A stretch of 47,544 bases of DNA from positions 1 through 47,544 of the forward strand of contig NZ_JAEPMO010000011.1 of NCBI RefSeq assembly GCF_017643905.1, read 5' to 3'. Below the pieces are notes generated by a model that ran no database searches, was not told the origin of the DNA, and saw nothing but the letters and a program-made list of their open reading frames with translations. The stretch is from Marivita sp. Its GTDB lineage: Bacteria > Pseudomonadota > Alphaproteobacteria > Rhodobacterales > Rhodobacteraceae. Both the position numbers and the translations under genes were made by a program. This document shows positions 8,555-16,873 of this stretch, piece after piece. Each line of letters starts with the position of its first letter. Position 1 is the first letter of the stretch.

Positions 8555-9300
8555 CGCAGCTTCCCGAAAAGACCGACCGCAAGATGGGTCTGGTGATCGA
8601 CCTCGACACCTGTGTCGGGTGCCATGCCTGCGTCGTGTCCTGCAAAGGCTGGAACACCGAAAACTACGGCGCGCCTCTCTCGGATCAGAACCCTTACGGC
8701 GCGGACCCGTCGGGCACCTTCCTCAACCGCGTTCATTCCTACGAGGTCCAGCCGGAAAGCGGACCGGCACAGCTCATCCATTTCCCGAAATCCTGCCTGC
8801 ATTGCGAAGACGCGCCCTGCGTGACCGTCTGCCCGACCGGGGCCAGCTACAAGCGCACGGAGGACGGGATCGTTCTGGTGAACGAGAAAGACTGCATCGG
8901 CTGCGGTCTCTGTGCCTGGGCCTGCCCCTATGGCGCGCGCGAGTTGGACAAGGCGGAAGGGGTGATGAAGAAATGCACCCTTTGCGTGGATCGCATCTAT
9001 AACGAAAACCTGCCCGAAGAAGACCGCGTTCCCGCCTGCGTACGCACCTGTCCGTCCAACGCCCGTCACTTTGGCGATCTGGGCGACCCGGATAGTGAGG
9101 TCAGCCAGCTTGTTGCCGAACGCGGTGGGATGGATCTGATGCCGGAACAGGGCACCAAGCCCGTCAACAAATACCTGCCGCCGCGTCCCAAGGACCGGCT
9201 GAACGAAGAAATCGACATCCTCGCCCCGCTTCTTGCCCCCGTGGTGGAAGAGCCCAAAGGCTTTCTGGGATGGCTCGATAAAGCGCTGGAGAAACTCTGA
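8551..9300 (+). CDS. soeB: Sulfite dehydrogenase iron-sulfur subunit SoeB
   Basis: Electron-transfer subunit carrying electrons from the SoeA molybdenum centre to the membrane subunit. The 249-residue protein has sixteen cysteines arranged for four [4Fe-4S] clusters, as in DmsB/NrfC proteins: Cys21/24/27/31, Cys82/85/90/94, Cys115/118/121/125 and Cys142/145/163/167. The C-terminal ~75 residues are cysteine-free and end in an amphipathic helix. There is no signal peptide, so it is cytoplasmic like SoeA. The start overlaps the small TM gene and the stop overlaps soeC (TGATG), so the operon is tightly coupled. Confidence 0.9.
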   Translation: MTQLPEKTDRKMGLVIDLDTCVGCHACVVSCKGWNTENYGAPLSDQNPYGADPSGTFLNRVHSYEVQPESGPAQLIHFPKSCLHCEDAPCVTVCPTGASYKRTEDGIVLVNEKDCIGCGLCAWACPYGARELDKAEGVMKKCTLCVDRIYNENLPEEDRVPACVRTCPSNARHFGDLGDPDSEVSQLVAERGGMDLMPEQGTKPVNKYLPPRPKDRLNEEIDILAPLLAPVVEEPKGFLGWLDKALEKL

Positions 9301-10172
9301 TGCACCCGGCTCCGTCCATCATCGCCTTCAGCACGTTCTCCGGACTTGGCTTGGGTCTGCTGTTCTGGCTTGGGATTGATCCGACCGCGCCAACGGGCTG
9401 GGTCGCCTTCGCGTTCTTCGCGATTGCCTATGCCTTGGCCGTTGGCGGCCTGATCTCTTCGACCTTCCACCTCGGTCGCCCCGAGCGGGCGATCAAGGCG
9501 TTCACCCAATGGCAGACAAGCTGGCTCAGCCGCGAGGCCTGGTGCGCCGTTGCGGCACTGGTCACTATGGGGATCTACGCGTTCCTACTGGTGTTCTTCG
9601 ACACGCAGGTCGCGATCCTCGGCTGGATCGGAGCCGCGTTTGCACTGGCGACCGTCTACACCACCTCGATGATCTACGCCCAGCTCAAGACCGTGCCGCG
9701 CTGGAACACTGTCCTGACTTCGGCGCTGTTCCTGTCTTTGTCGATTGCAGGCGGGGCCCTTCTTTCGGGTCGTGTGACCATCGGTCTGATCCTGCTCTTG
9801 GTGGCGGGAGGCCTACAGGCGCTTTGGTGGAAAACCGGCGACACGCGGTTCAAGCAAAGCGGGACAGATCTCAAGACTGCGACCGGCCTTGGCAAAATCG
9901 GTGAGGTCCGCGCCTTCGAGCCGCCGCATACCGGCACCAACTACCTGCTGAACGAGATGGTCTACACCGTCGGTCGACGACATGCGCAGAAACTGCGGAT
10001 GATCGCGCTTGTGCTGATGCTGGTCGTGCCTGTGCTGCTTCTGCTGCTGCCCTATCCGCATATCTTCGGCCTTCTGGCAGTGATCAGCCACGTCGCGGGC
10101 GTTCTCGTGTCCCGTTGGCTGTTCTTCGCGGAAGCCGAACACGTTGTCGGCCTTTATTACGGTCTGAGGTAA
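9300..10172 (+). CDS. soeC: Sulfite dehydrogenase membrane anchor SoeC (DmsC-like)
   Basis: Membrane subunit expected to pass electrons to the quinone pool. The 290-residue protein has about eight hydrophobic helices and the DmsC-like motif STFHLGRPERA followed by SWLSREAW near residues 53-80. The C-terminal region after TNYLLNEMVY contains the last helix pair. It begins in the stop codon of soeB. It ends 9 bases from the convergent lacI stop, and a short GC hairpin spans that junction. Family alternatives are the DMSO or polysulfide reductase anchors. The sulfite role follows from context. Confidence 0.88.
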   Translation: MHPAPSIIAFSTFSGLGLGLLFWLGIDPTAPTGWVAFAFFAIAYALAVGGLISSTFHLGRPERAIKAFTQWQTSWLSREAWCAVAALVTMGIYAFLLVFFDTQVAILGWIGAAFALATVYTTSMIYAQLKTVPRWNTVLTSALFLSLSIAGGALLSGRVTIGLILLLVAGGLQALWWKTGDTRFKQSGTDLKTATGLGKIGEVRAFEPPHTGTNYLLNEMVYTVGRRHAQKLRMIALVLMLVVPVLLLLLPYPHIFGLLAVISHVAGVLVSRWLFFAEAEHVVGLYYGLR

Positions 10173-10177
10173 GTCGC

Positions 10178-10194
10178 CGGGTCAGGCCGACCCG
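10178..10194. terminator. Short GC hairpin at the soeC/lacI convergence
   Basis: CGGGTC and GACCCG form a 6-bp stem with a 5-base loop exactly where the two convergent genes end, overlapping the lacI stop. There is no U tract, so it is a weak terminator candidate. Confidence 0.3.
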
Positions 10195-11180
10195 CGCCGG
10201 ATCAGTGTCACGGGCAACGGGGCAGGGGATGTCACCTCTGTCCCGCCGATTTCTGAAAGCAGAGCCTCCACCGCCGTGGTCACCATCGCTTCGGCATGCT
10301 GTCGGATGGTCGTCAGGCTGTAGGCGGGCCAGGCCGCGCTGGGCACATCGTCGAACCCGATCAGCGCCACATCGTCCGGCACGCGCAAACCCAGTTCCGA
10401 CCGCAGAACATCCATTACGCCGAACGCCATATAGTCATTGGCCACGAACACCGCATCCGGCCGGTCGGGCGTGTCAAACATGCGCCGTGCTGCCTCTTTG
10501 GCGCGGGGCAAACGGTAGTCGCCAACCTCGCGCGCAAACAGGCCCAGACCGGCAGCACGCAGTCCTTCCATGAACCCTGCCTCGCGGTCGCGCTGCGTGC
10601 TGGCGCCTTCCCAGCCAGCGATATGCCCGATCCGCGTGCGCCCGAGCGAGATCAGATGTTCGGCCGCCAGACGTCCGCCCATGCGGTTGTCCGACACCAC
10701 TGCCAATTCGCCCTCGGCCTCGAGCTTGCGGTTGAACAGCACCACCGGAACGCCGGACGCGCGGCAGCGATCCGCAAGATCGGAACTCAGGGAAACCGAG
10801 GCGAGGATCAGCCCGTCGACCTGATAATCGAGGATCTGGCTCACCACGTCTTCGACATCATCCGCAGAGTGGGCGGCCATGAAAACCAGCACGTGATAGC
10901 CTTCGCGCTCCAAAGCCTCGGACAGCAGTTCCAGCACGGTCGGGTAGAAATGGTTGTCGAGATAGGCCACCACCAGCCCGATGATCTTGCTCTTCCCGGT
11001 CAGCATCGCGCGGGCCAGGACATTGGGCCTGTAGCCCAGCGCATTGGCCGCCTCGCGCACCTTGGACGCCGTGCGCTCGCTGACCGAGGCACCGGGGGTG
11101 AACACGCGGCTCACCGCAGAGCGGCTGACCCCGGCGCGTTTCGCCACGTCAAGCGAGGTGACCTTGCGCGTCGTCGTCAT
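10182..11180 (-). CDS. LacI family transcriptional regulator
   Basis: DNA-binding repressor type of 332 residues. The helix-turn-helix is at about 8-27 (LDVAKRAGVSRSAVSRVF), followed by the hinge-helix region NALGYRPNVLARAML at about 46-60 and a periplasmic-binding-protein-like ligand domain (KIIGLVVAYLDNHFYP onward). The ATG overlaps the stop of the upstream SnoaL-like gene (ATGA), so both form one transcript. Three matching palindromic operators lie in the window (5464, 11712, 22729). The one before its own operon implies autoregulation. The effector is unknown. No sugar transporter or catabolic gene of the usual LacI kind is adjacent, which is unusual. Confidence 0.9.
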   Translation of the reverse strand: MTTTRKVTSLDVAKRAGVSRSAVSRVFTPGASVSERTASKVREAANALGYRPNVLARAMLTGKSKIIGLVVAYLDNHFYPTVLELLSEALEREGYHVLVFMAAHSADDVEDVVSQILDYQVDGLILASVSLSSDLADRCRASGVPVVLFNRKLEAEGELAVVSDNRMGGRLAAEHLISLGRTRIGHIAGWEGASTQRDREAGFMEGLRAAGLGLFAREVGDYRLPRAKEAARRMFDTPDRPDAVFVANDYMAFGVMDVLRSELGLRVPDDVALIGFDDVPSAAWPAYSLTTIRQHAEAMVTTAVEALLSEIGGTEVTSPAPLPVTLIRRGSA

Positions 11181-11704
11181 GGGGCAGGCGGGGTCTTTTC
11201 GCCCCGGTCATAGGCTTCCCAGCCTTCGCCACCGAACACGTCAACGCCAAGCTGCGCCAAGACATGCGGGAAATCGACCATCACGTAATTGTCGACGATC
11301 TTGCCATCCACGACCTTCCAGAAATCCATATAGCGGATCGTGACGCGCTTGCCCGTCGGCTCCACCCCCATGAAGCGCCCGGAATGCACGGCCTCCTGAC
11401 GGCCAAAGGCAGCCGCCCATTCGCCCATGTAAAGCCGCGCCTCGTCAACGCAAACCTTGTCCGAAAACGCCGCCTGAAACGGTTTCTGCCAATTGTCCTG
11501 AAATTCCCGCAGACCCTCTTTGGTGCCGCAGCCGGTGTTACCCATCCAGCGGAACCCTTCGGCAAAGAACTCACCGATATCGGCAATGCGGTGATCGTTG
11601 AGACCGTCCACCATGCCTTCGATGACCCGACGTGTCTCTTCGGTCTTGGACAAATCCGTATCGCGGGTCAGAACCGCCTGTTCGGGTCGTACGCCTGCCA
11701 TCAT
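11177..11704 (-). CDS. SnoaL-like / ester cyclase family protein
   Basis: A 175-residue protein of the NTF2-like SnoaL fold, recognised from the pattern RRVIEGMVDGLN at the N-terminus, EARLYMGEWAAAFGRQEA in the middle and the end strand RYMDFWKVVDGKIVDNYVMVDFPHVLAQLG. Members include polyketide cyclases, but many have unknown roles. The start is uncertain: ATGATG at 11704 has GAGGG almost touching it, and a LacI operator lies only 8 bases further upstream. It is co-transcribed with lacI through an ATGA overlap. It shares family and operator type with the two-domain protein at 21725-22717, suggesting a common pathway whose substrate I cannot name. Confidence 0.8.
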   Translation of the reverse strand: MMAGVRPEQAVLTRDTDLSKTEETRRVIEGMVDGLNDHRIADIGEFFAEGFRWMGNTGCGTKEGLREFQDNWQKPFQAAFSDKVCVDEARLYMGEWAAAFGRQEAVHSGRFMGVEPTGKRVTIRYMDFWKVVDGKIVDNYVMVDFPHVLAQLGVDVFGGEGWEAYDRGEKTPPAP

Positions 11705-11711
11705 CCCTCAC

Positions 11712-11725
11712 TGCATGCGTTTGCA
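11712..11725. promoter_or_regulatory. LacI-type operator upstream of the SnoaL-lacI operon
   Basis: TGCATGCGTTTGCA (reverse complement TGCAAACGCATGCA) matches the palindrome before soeA in its TGCA ends and CG centre. It sits 8 bases from the SnoaL start codon, in the 58-base gap after the DUF1523 gene. That position suits autoregulation by the downstream lacI. Confidence 0.6.
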
Positions 11726-11762
11726 CGAGACTGACCGAAACCGCATCGCTTTGGCAAGCGGG

Positions 11763-12407
11763 TTACTTGGACTTCCAACTGTCCAGCCACCGCCGGAACC
11801 CGCTGCGACGGCGTGCGATGCCGTCGCCGACCGCATCGAACCCCTCTTCCACGTCTTCCAGAACCGGGTCGATCCGTGCGATGCGGAACCGCCGCCAGCG
11901 CACCCAGACAGCCCAGAACAGCGCCGCCAAAGTTGTCAGGATCACGATATTGATCCACGGGATGATCCGCACATCCGGTCCGTCCACAGGCCGCACGCTG
12001 ATCGCGTTGGGGAAGATGGTGAAGAACTCGTTCCGCCAGCCATAATGCTTGATCACCACCCATTGAGGCGCGGCGGAGGTGCTGCGCAGATCAGCCGCTT
12101 CGGCCTGCAGGTTCGAGGTGTCGAACTTGAAATAGGGCGGCCAGCTCCAGCCGGTGTCCTCGTTGCGGTAGACCATCACGCGCCCGTTGTCGCGCACGGT
12201 CGAGATGAAGAACACGTCGCGGTTCGCCAATGTGCCATCGCTGCCGATGTCGGCCTGCGCCCAGAACCAGCGGTTTTCGCCCGGATCGATCCGGCGCACA
12301 TCGGTTTCCGTGATCCGCGCGATGTCATGCTGCGGCAGCGTGTAATGCAGGAACGAACCGAACAGCACCCAGAAGGTCAGGATGATGGCCCATTTGAAAT
12401 ACCCCAC
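11763..12407 (-). CDS. DUF1523-like membrane protein
   Basis: A 214-residue protein with an N-terminal membrane helix (about 5-22, KWAIILTFWVLFGSFLHY), a ~120-residue predicted periplasmic domain (TETDVRRIDPG to NAISVRPVDG), a second helix at about 149-167 (IPWINIVILTTLAALFWAV) and a basic cytoplasmic tail. The start with HYTLPQHDIARIT is characteristic of what I recall as DUF1523, a family of unknown function in Rhodobacterales. It is the last gene of the minus-strand AAA+ cluster, 12 bases after the 88-residue protein. Confidence 0.75.
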   Translation of the reverse strand: MGYFKWAIILTFWVLFGSFLHYTLPQHDIARITETDVRRIDPGENRWFWAQADIGSDGTLANRDVFFISTVRDNGRVMVYRNEDTGWSWPPYFKFDTSNLQAEAADLRSTSAAPQWVVIKHYGWRNEFFTIFPNAISVRPVDGPDVRIIPWINIVILTTLAALFWAVWVRWRRFRIARIDPVLEDVEEGFDAVGDGIARRRSGFRRWLDSWKSK

Positions 12408-12419
12408 GGCGTCGTCCCC

Positions 12420-12686
12420 TCAGTGGAAATTCGTCAAGTAGATGATGACAGAGATAACCGTCAGCGGCACGATATACACCCCCAGAATGAGCTTTCGCCG
12501 CAGCGACCCGTCGTATTCGCGCAATCCCGCCTCTACAAATGTCTCGCGGTCGCCCTGCTGGATTTCCTCGTCCCATTCCTTTTCCAGCTTGTCCCGCCGC
12601 ACCGCGCGGGAATAGAGCGACAGGCAGATATAGACCACGCTCAGGACCAGAAATCCGATCACCAGCAACCGACCAAGTGCAAACAT
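12420..12686 (-). CDS. Small two-TM protein of the AAA+ cluster
   Basis: 88 residues. A helix at about 5-24 (GRLLVIGFLVLSVVYICLSL) is followed by a strongly charged loop (RAVRRDKLEKEWDEEIQQGD) and a second helix at about 64-83 (LILGVYIVPLTVISVIIYL). It lies 3 bases downstream of the DUF6638-like gene and 12 bases upstream of the DUF1523 gene, so it is part of the operon. I recognise no named family. Alternating membrane and soluble partners suggest a membrane-bound assembly. Confidence 0.7.
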   Translation of the reverse strand: MFALGRLLVIGFLVLSVVYICLSLYSRAVRRDKLEKEWDEEIQQGDRETFVEAGLREYDGSLRRKLILGVYIVPLTVISVIIYLTNFH

Positions 12687-12689
12687 ACC

Positions 12690-14024
12690 CTACCTCCGAA
12701 CCGCGCCCCAGGGACCGACGCGCGTGATGATATCGTCGCGGATCGGCGCCGGTTCTTCAAGCGGCGCGTCATGGCCGAACAGCGCCTCCCGCGCACCGGC
12801 CTTGTCGGCGACGTATTCACGTGTCAGGAAATCCACCACATAGGCGCGCTTAGTGTCGGTCCACCCGCGATAGGCGGCGTAGAACGCCTCCTTGTGGCAG
12901 ATATAAAGCTGCCGGATATCCTTGGGCGACAGCTCCGACAGCAGCATGTTCACCAGCGTCGCGTCGGGCGTATCACTGGCCCGCAGCGTGTAGAAATAGG
13001 CCGAGTTGTCACTTGCGATCCGGGGCCATTTGGCGTCCCCATCCGCCCATTGCACCAACTGGTTCAGCGCGTGCCACTCGGGGGGGAGCCTCTCTGCATA
13101 CCGCCGCGCCAGCCCGCGAATGTCCCGCCGGGTCGCCCCGGTCAGGTCGATCTCTGCCTCCTGCGCAATATCCACAACGATGAAATCCATCTTCTGACGC
13201 AGAATGGCCGAGGCATCGATACCCCGCGCCTTCACAATCGGTTCCACCAACCCGTTCAGGTCCAGAAACTTCGCGACCTTGTTCCGCTGCTCCAGCCCGA
13301 ACGTGTAGGCAATCGGCAACCCCGGCACGACATTCCCAGAACAGATCGCCGCCGGATGTTCCACCTGCCGGAACACATAGATCCCGCCGAAATGGCTGGT
13401 GTGAAAGTTCTCCTGTTTGAACTCCATCTGTTTGAGCCGCACGGGATTGCGCACCACATCGCCAGTGCGTTTGGCGAGGCCAATCATCTCTGCAATCAGC
13501 ACATCATCGTGCCAGCCGTCAGGCTCCGTCTTGAACCGATCCACCAGCGCGCCCAGCTTTTCCGCATCGCGCACCGTGCCGCTGGTCGTGTCCGCCTCGA
13601 TCCTGATGGTGTGAATATCGAACAGCCGTTCCGGGTTAGACACGTCGAACACTGTGTTCACCAACTCCCCCGCCACCGCATCCTTGGCGGTCAGCGCGAA
13701 CAACTGGCTCTCATTCGCCTCGATGAACTGCCGCAGAATATCCCGCGAGGTCGAGAATTTCGCATCGAGCAGCGGCGCGGTCTTCTGCTGCGTCGTCAGC
13801 AGAATGAACTGCCGGTTCACCCCGTTGTGGTTGAGGTAGAGCGGGTCGTTCAACTCGTCTCCGATTTCGGGCGAAAAGCCGGAGATGTCGACGTGGAAAT
13901 CGGTCTGGGCCGTGGTCTTGCCCGTCAGGTGTTTGAGCGCGCGGTTATACCGTTCGACCAGCGCCGGCGAGGCGACGTGGATCAGGTTGCCGAACATCAG
14001 ACCGGATTGGATGAGGCGGTTCAT
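12690..14024 (-). CDS. DUF6638-like protein of unknown function
   Basis: A 444-residue soluble protein without signal peptide, clear membrane segment or nucleotide-binding motif. Visible blocks include NRLIQSGLMFGNLIHV at the N-terminus, SHFGGIYVFRQVEHPAA in the middle and WTDTKRAYVVDFLTREYV near the C-terminus. I believe it corresponds to the family catalogued as DUF6638, from memory and not checked. It starts two bases after the stop of the AT-rich gene and runs into the 88-residue TM gene. Conserved placement beside an AAA+ ATPase would make it a candidate client or effector. Confidence 0.7.
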   Translation of the reverse strand: MNRLIQSGLMFGNLIHVASPALVERYNRALKHLTGKTTAQTDFHVDISGFSPEIGDELNDPLYLNHNGVNRQFILLTTQQKTAPLLDAKFSTSRDILRQFIEANESQLFALTAKDAVAGELVNTVFDVSNPERLFDIHTIRIEADTTSGTVRDAEKLGALVDRFKTEPDGWHDDVLIAEMIGLAKRTGDVVRNPVRLKQMEFKQENFHTSHFGGIYVFRQVEHPAAICSGNVVPGLPIAYTFGLEQRNKVAKFLDLNGLVEPIVKARGIDASAILRQKMDFIVVDIAQEAEIDLTGATRRDIRGLARRYAERLPPEWHALNQLVQWADGDAKWPRIASDNSAYFYTLRASDTPDATLVNMLLSELSPKDIRQLYICHKEAFYAAYRGWTDTKRAYVVDFLTREYVADKAGAREALFGHDAPLEEPAPIRDDIITRVGPWGAVRR

Positions 14025-14026
14025 GG

Positions 14027-14695
14027 TTAGAAAAGCTCTTTGATTTTTGGCAGGAATTCCGTAAGGGCTGCTCCTGCTAGGAGCATTATAACGCCAACGA
14101 TAAACTTATCCTTGTTTCTCTGCCAGAACGTATCTTGACGCGAGTAGTAAACAGGATTGAATAGATTTATGAATAAGGAGATGATCCACATTGCCCAAGG
14201 AATAAGCGCAAAGGATGCTTCGAAGTGAGTTTCCGGCTGGTTTGATCTTTCAATTGGCGCCACGTTGCTTAGGATCAAGCCTAAGATAATTCCCCACCAA
14301 ACGAACCTTGGTATTAATGTGAAAATCCATATTATTGGCGTTCTCAATGATTTGAGATCAGCTTCAAGTTTTTGGCGTAGCGCTTTAATTTCCGTATTTT
14401 CAGTCTCTGTATTGGCGCGTGTCTCAATAGAAGTGCAATAGTTGAACTTTATCGTTATTTGATTAGCCCACTGCCCCTTTGATTGCAGTTTTACTGTCGT
14501 TTTTCCCTGAAGAAGTGGTAGATTTTCCTCCATGTCGTCAACTCCTTCAAAGGAGTGGTTTTTTGTTTCTGCAGAAATCTTGATATCCGTCGATTCATAC
14601 TTCCTAAGAAGCTCAATAAGACTTTTCCCTGATATTCTAATGTGCCCAATTGGTTTGCCAAGTGGCCACTCGGGTTTTTCTATCTGCTTGACCAT
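14027..14695 (-). CDS. AT-rich insert gene: membrane protein of unknown function
   Basis: A 222-residue protein with a soluble N-terminal half (residues 1-115, rich in Lys, Glu, Thr) and about three membrane helices: IIWIFTLIPRFVWWGIILGLI (about 119-139), FALIPWAMWIISLFINLF and FIVGVIMLLAGAALTEFL. A good RBS (AAGGAG) precedes the ATG. Codon use and base composition are clearly AT-rich compared with every neighbour, a sign of recent acquisition. Yet it abuts the next gene by two bases and so is built into the operon. I find no named family. It might be an immunity-type or variable cargo protein, but that is speculation. Confidence 0.75.
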   Translation of the reverse strand: MVKQIEKPEWPLGKPIGHIRISGKSLIELLRKYESTDIKISAETKNHSFEGVDDMEENLPLLQGKTTVKLQSKGQWANQITIKFNYCTSIETRANTETENTEIKALRQKLEADLKSLRTPIIWIFTLIPRFVWWGIILGLILSNVAPIERSNQPETHFEASFALIPWAMWIISLFINLFNPVYYSRQDTFWQRNKDKFIVGVIMLLAGAALTEFLPKIKELF

Positions 14696-14862
14696 CCATT
14701 GACGCTCCTTTTAGGGAAAATTTGGTGAATAGCGGAAAAATTTCTGGCAAAAGTGTAACGCAATATTGAAATTCGTTTACTAGCCTTGAAAGGAAATATC
14801 GGTAGATAAGACTTCTAGAGACCAAACTGGTTGCTCCACAATTGGGCAAATAATTGGGCTTT
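14696..14862. other. AT-rich spacer upstream of the insert gene
   Basis: 167 bases without a gene between the AAA+ stop and the AT-rich gene. It has the same low-GC character as that gene and marks the other boundary of the island. It probably contains the island gene's own promoter, but no clear -35/-10 pair stands out. Confidence 0.4.
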
Positions 14863-16797
14863 TCACCTCTTCCCCTCCAACCACCTTCTCTTCGCCTCTT
14901 CCTGACGCCCGAAGTCCCGCACCATCGCCTCGATCGCCACCTCATCCGACTTGTCTGCGTACCTGAACTCGGAATCCGCGTAGCGGTTGATCTCCTGGAT
15001 CACCATCTCGACCGTAATCGGTCGCCGCAACTCCTCGATCATCGCCGCCTTCTCGTCATACGGCTTGAACAGGAACAGATCCGGCTGCTCCATCCATTCA
15101 TCCGGCAGTTCAAAATCCATCGCGCGGACCTTCACCGCGTCGGTGATGTTCTTGATCGCGCGGCCCGTAAAGCGCGGGTCGGCCTCCTGAATGGCCTTGA
15201 GATAGGTGCCCATCTTGGCAATCGTATCGAGCGCGCCGATCTGCGACGACACCCGGTCGAACACGTTCATCAGCCCCGGCTCCTTGGGCCGGTTGTGCGA
15301 CTCAAACGACGCCGCCACCGCCTTCTGTATCTGCTGCGCGGCATATAGCTCGTGGTCGCCCAGAGGGATGTCGTGCTTCTTGCCCATGAGCAGCGCAAGG
15401 ATGTCGATGTAATCCTCCCGCGTCTGCGGCCCGTCCACAAGGAACCGCGCCCCCGCCCGCTGCCGCAGCGCGTCGTCCACGTTCTCGGGGAAGTTCGAGA
15501 ACATCCCGAACGTGCAGTTCCCCCGCACCACCGTATTGGCCCCGGCGAACGCCTCCATGAACACCGCCGTGACCTCCTGCTGCCCCGCGCTGGACTGCCG
15601 ATCCCCCCGCTTGCCCGCGATCTGGTCAATGTCGTCAATCGTCCCGAACCCGATCACCGACGGGTCGAGCACATTGTTGATAAACGCCTTCGCATTCTGC
15701 CCCGACTTGCCCTGAAAGCTGTCGATATTGTCGATGCCGAAGTTCTGGTACCGGAACGTGTAGCCCGCGTTCTGGCAATACTCAAAGATCATCCCCGCCA
15801 TCATCTGGATGAGCGTCGTCTTCCCAGTCCCCGGCGCGCCGTCCCCCATGAAGGTGAAGATGAAGCCACCCAGTTCCGCAAACGGGTTCAGCCGCCGCTC
15901 GAAATCATAGGCCATCAGCATCTTGGCGAGCCGCATCGCCTGGTACTTGGCGATATGGTTGCCCACCACCTGATGCGGCTTCTTGAACTGCATGGTGAGC
16001 GTGGTGCCTTTAGCCTTCGTCGCAGGCGTGAACCCCCGGAGCGTCAAGCCATCCGCCTCCACCCGCCAATTGGCCGAGGTAAACGCCCCCGTCCGCGCCC
16101 CGTTCTGGGCGCGCAGCGCGACCCGCTCCATCAACTGCTCGGCAAAGGCCAACACCGTCGCTACCATGCGTGGCTCATCTGACGCATAAAGCGCCAGCTT
16201 CTGGTCCAACTCCCAAAGCGCCCCATGTAGGGCCAGCTGCGCATTGTCGGTCAGAACCTCCTGCACCTCGCCCACATCGACCGTCACCTCCGACGCCTGC
16301 GCGGCCAGCAAGAACGCCGTCGCATTGGCAAACACATAGCCTACCGCCAGCGCCTCACCTTCCAGAAGCGCAGAAAACTCCGCTTTCCGATCCGCGCCCA
16401 ATGAGCCCTGCAAATTCGCCCGCTTCATCTCGCCCAGCGGCGTCGCGTCCGAAAACGCCTCCCCAACCGCAAGCGCAATCCCCAAGGCCCGCCGCAGCCC
16501 ATGCATCACCGCCGCCTGCGCAGGCGACACCAGCGGGTCATCTCCGTCCGCCCCGGCAATCTGATCCAGCAAATGCACCCCCTCGGGCCGCGCCGTGGAC
16601 CGCGTCACCAGACCCGGCGTCGTTGCCCGAAACCGCCGCCGTGTGCCGATCCCCGAGGACCGCTCCACCGCCGCAGGCTCGGTCGCCGCCGCCACCCGTG
16701 GCGTATGATCGAACCCCTCCAGCATCGCATTGGCCGCAGGATAATGCTTGCGGATCGCCTCTTCGCGCAGCTCCATCAAATCGGACGTTACGGACAT
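14863..16797 (-). CDS. AAA+ ATPase of an uncharacterised cluster
   Basis: A 644-residue cytoplasmic protein. Residues 1-300 form a long N-terminal region with an acidic DGDDPLVSPAQ segment and an alpha-helical block. The AAA+ core follows: Walker A GDGAPGTGKTT at about 316-326, Walker B FGTIDDID at about 384-391, and an arginine-finger-like segment in DALRQRAGARFLVDGPQ. The C-terminal lid helices include FTGRAIKNITDAVKVRAMD, typical of AAA+ sensor-2 regions. It is the only energy-using component of the minus-strand cluster, so it probably remodels or assembles the others. It could be MoxR-like or related to the proteases' unfoldases, but no protease domain is seen. Confidence 0.85.
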   Translation of the reverse strand: MSVTSDLMELREEAIRKHYPAANAMLEGFDHTPRVAAATEPAAVERSSGIGTRRRFRATTPGLVTRSTARPEGVHLLDQIAGADGDDPLVSPAQAAVMHGLRRALGIALAVGEAFSDATPLGEMKRANLQGSLGADRKAEFSALLEGEALAVGYVFANATAFLLAAQASEVTVDVGEVQEVLTDNAQLALHGALWELDQKLALYASDEPRMVATVLAFAEQLMERVALRAQNGARTGAFTSANWRVEADGLTLRGFTPATKAKGTTLTMQFKKPHQVVGNHIAKYQAMRLAKMLMAYDFERRLNPFAELGGFIFTFMGDGAPGTGKTTLIQMMAGMIFEYCQNAGYTFRYQNFGIDNIDSFQGKSGQNAKAFINNVLDPSVIGFGTIDDIDQIAGKRGDRQSSAGQQEVTAVFMEAFAGANTVVRGNCTFGMFSNFPENVDDALRQRAGARFLVDGPQTREDYIDILALLMGKKHDIPLGDHELYAAQQIQKAVAASFESHNRPKEPGLMNVFDRVSSQIGALDTIAKMGTYLKAIQEADPRFTGRAIKNITDAVKVRAMDFELPDEWMEQPDLFLFKPYDEKAAMIEELRRPITVEMVIQEINRYADSEFRYADKSDEVAIEAMVRDFGRQEEAKRRWLEGKR

Positions 16798-16873
16798 CTT
16801 TCGACGCTCCTATGCTTCATCTTGCCAAACAAACTCCCGCCGGAGGCTCCCGCAGCAAACGCAAGCACGACGG

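Noticed and set aside
11598-14030. 810-codon open frame on the plus strand over the DUF1523-DUF6638 genes
   Set aside because: Antisense to three coherent genes; composition dominated by Arg, His, Pro and Gln.
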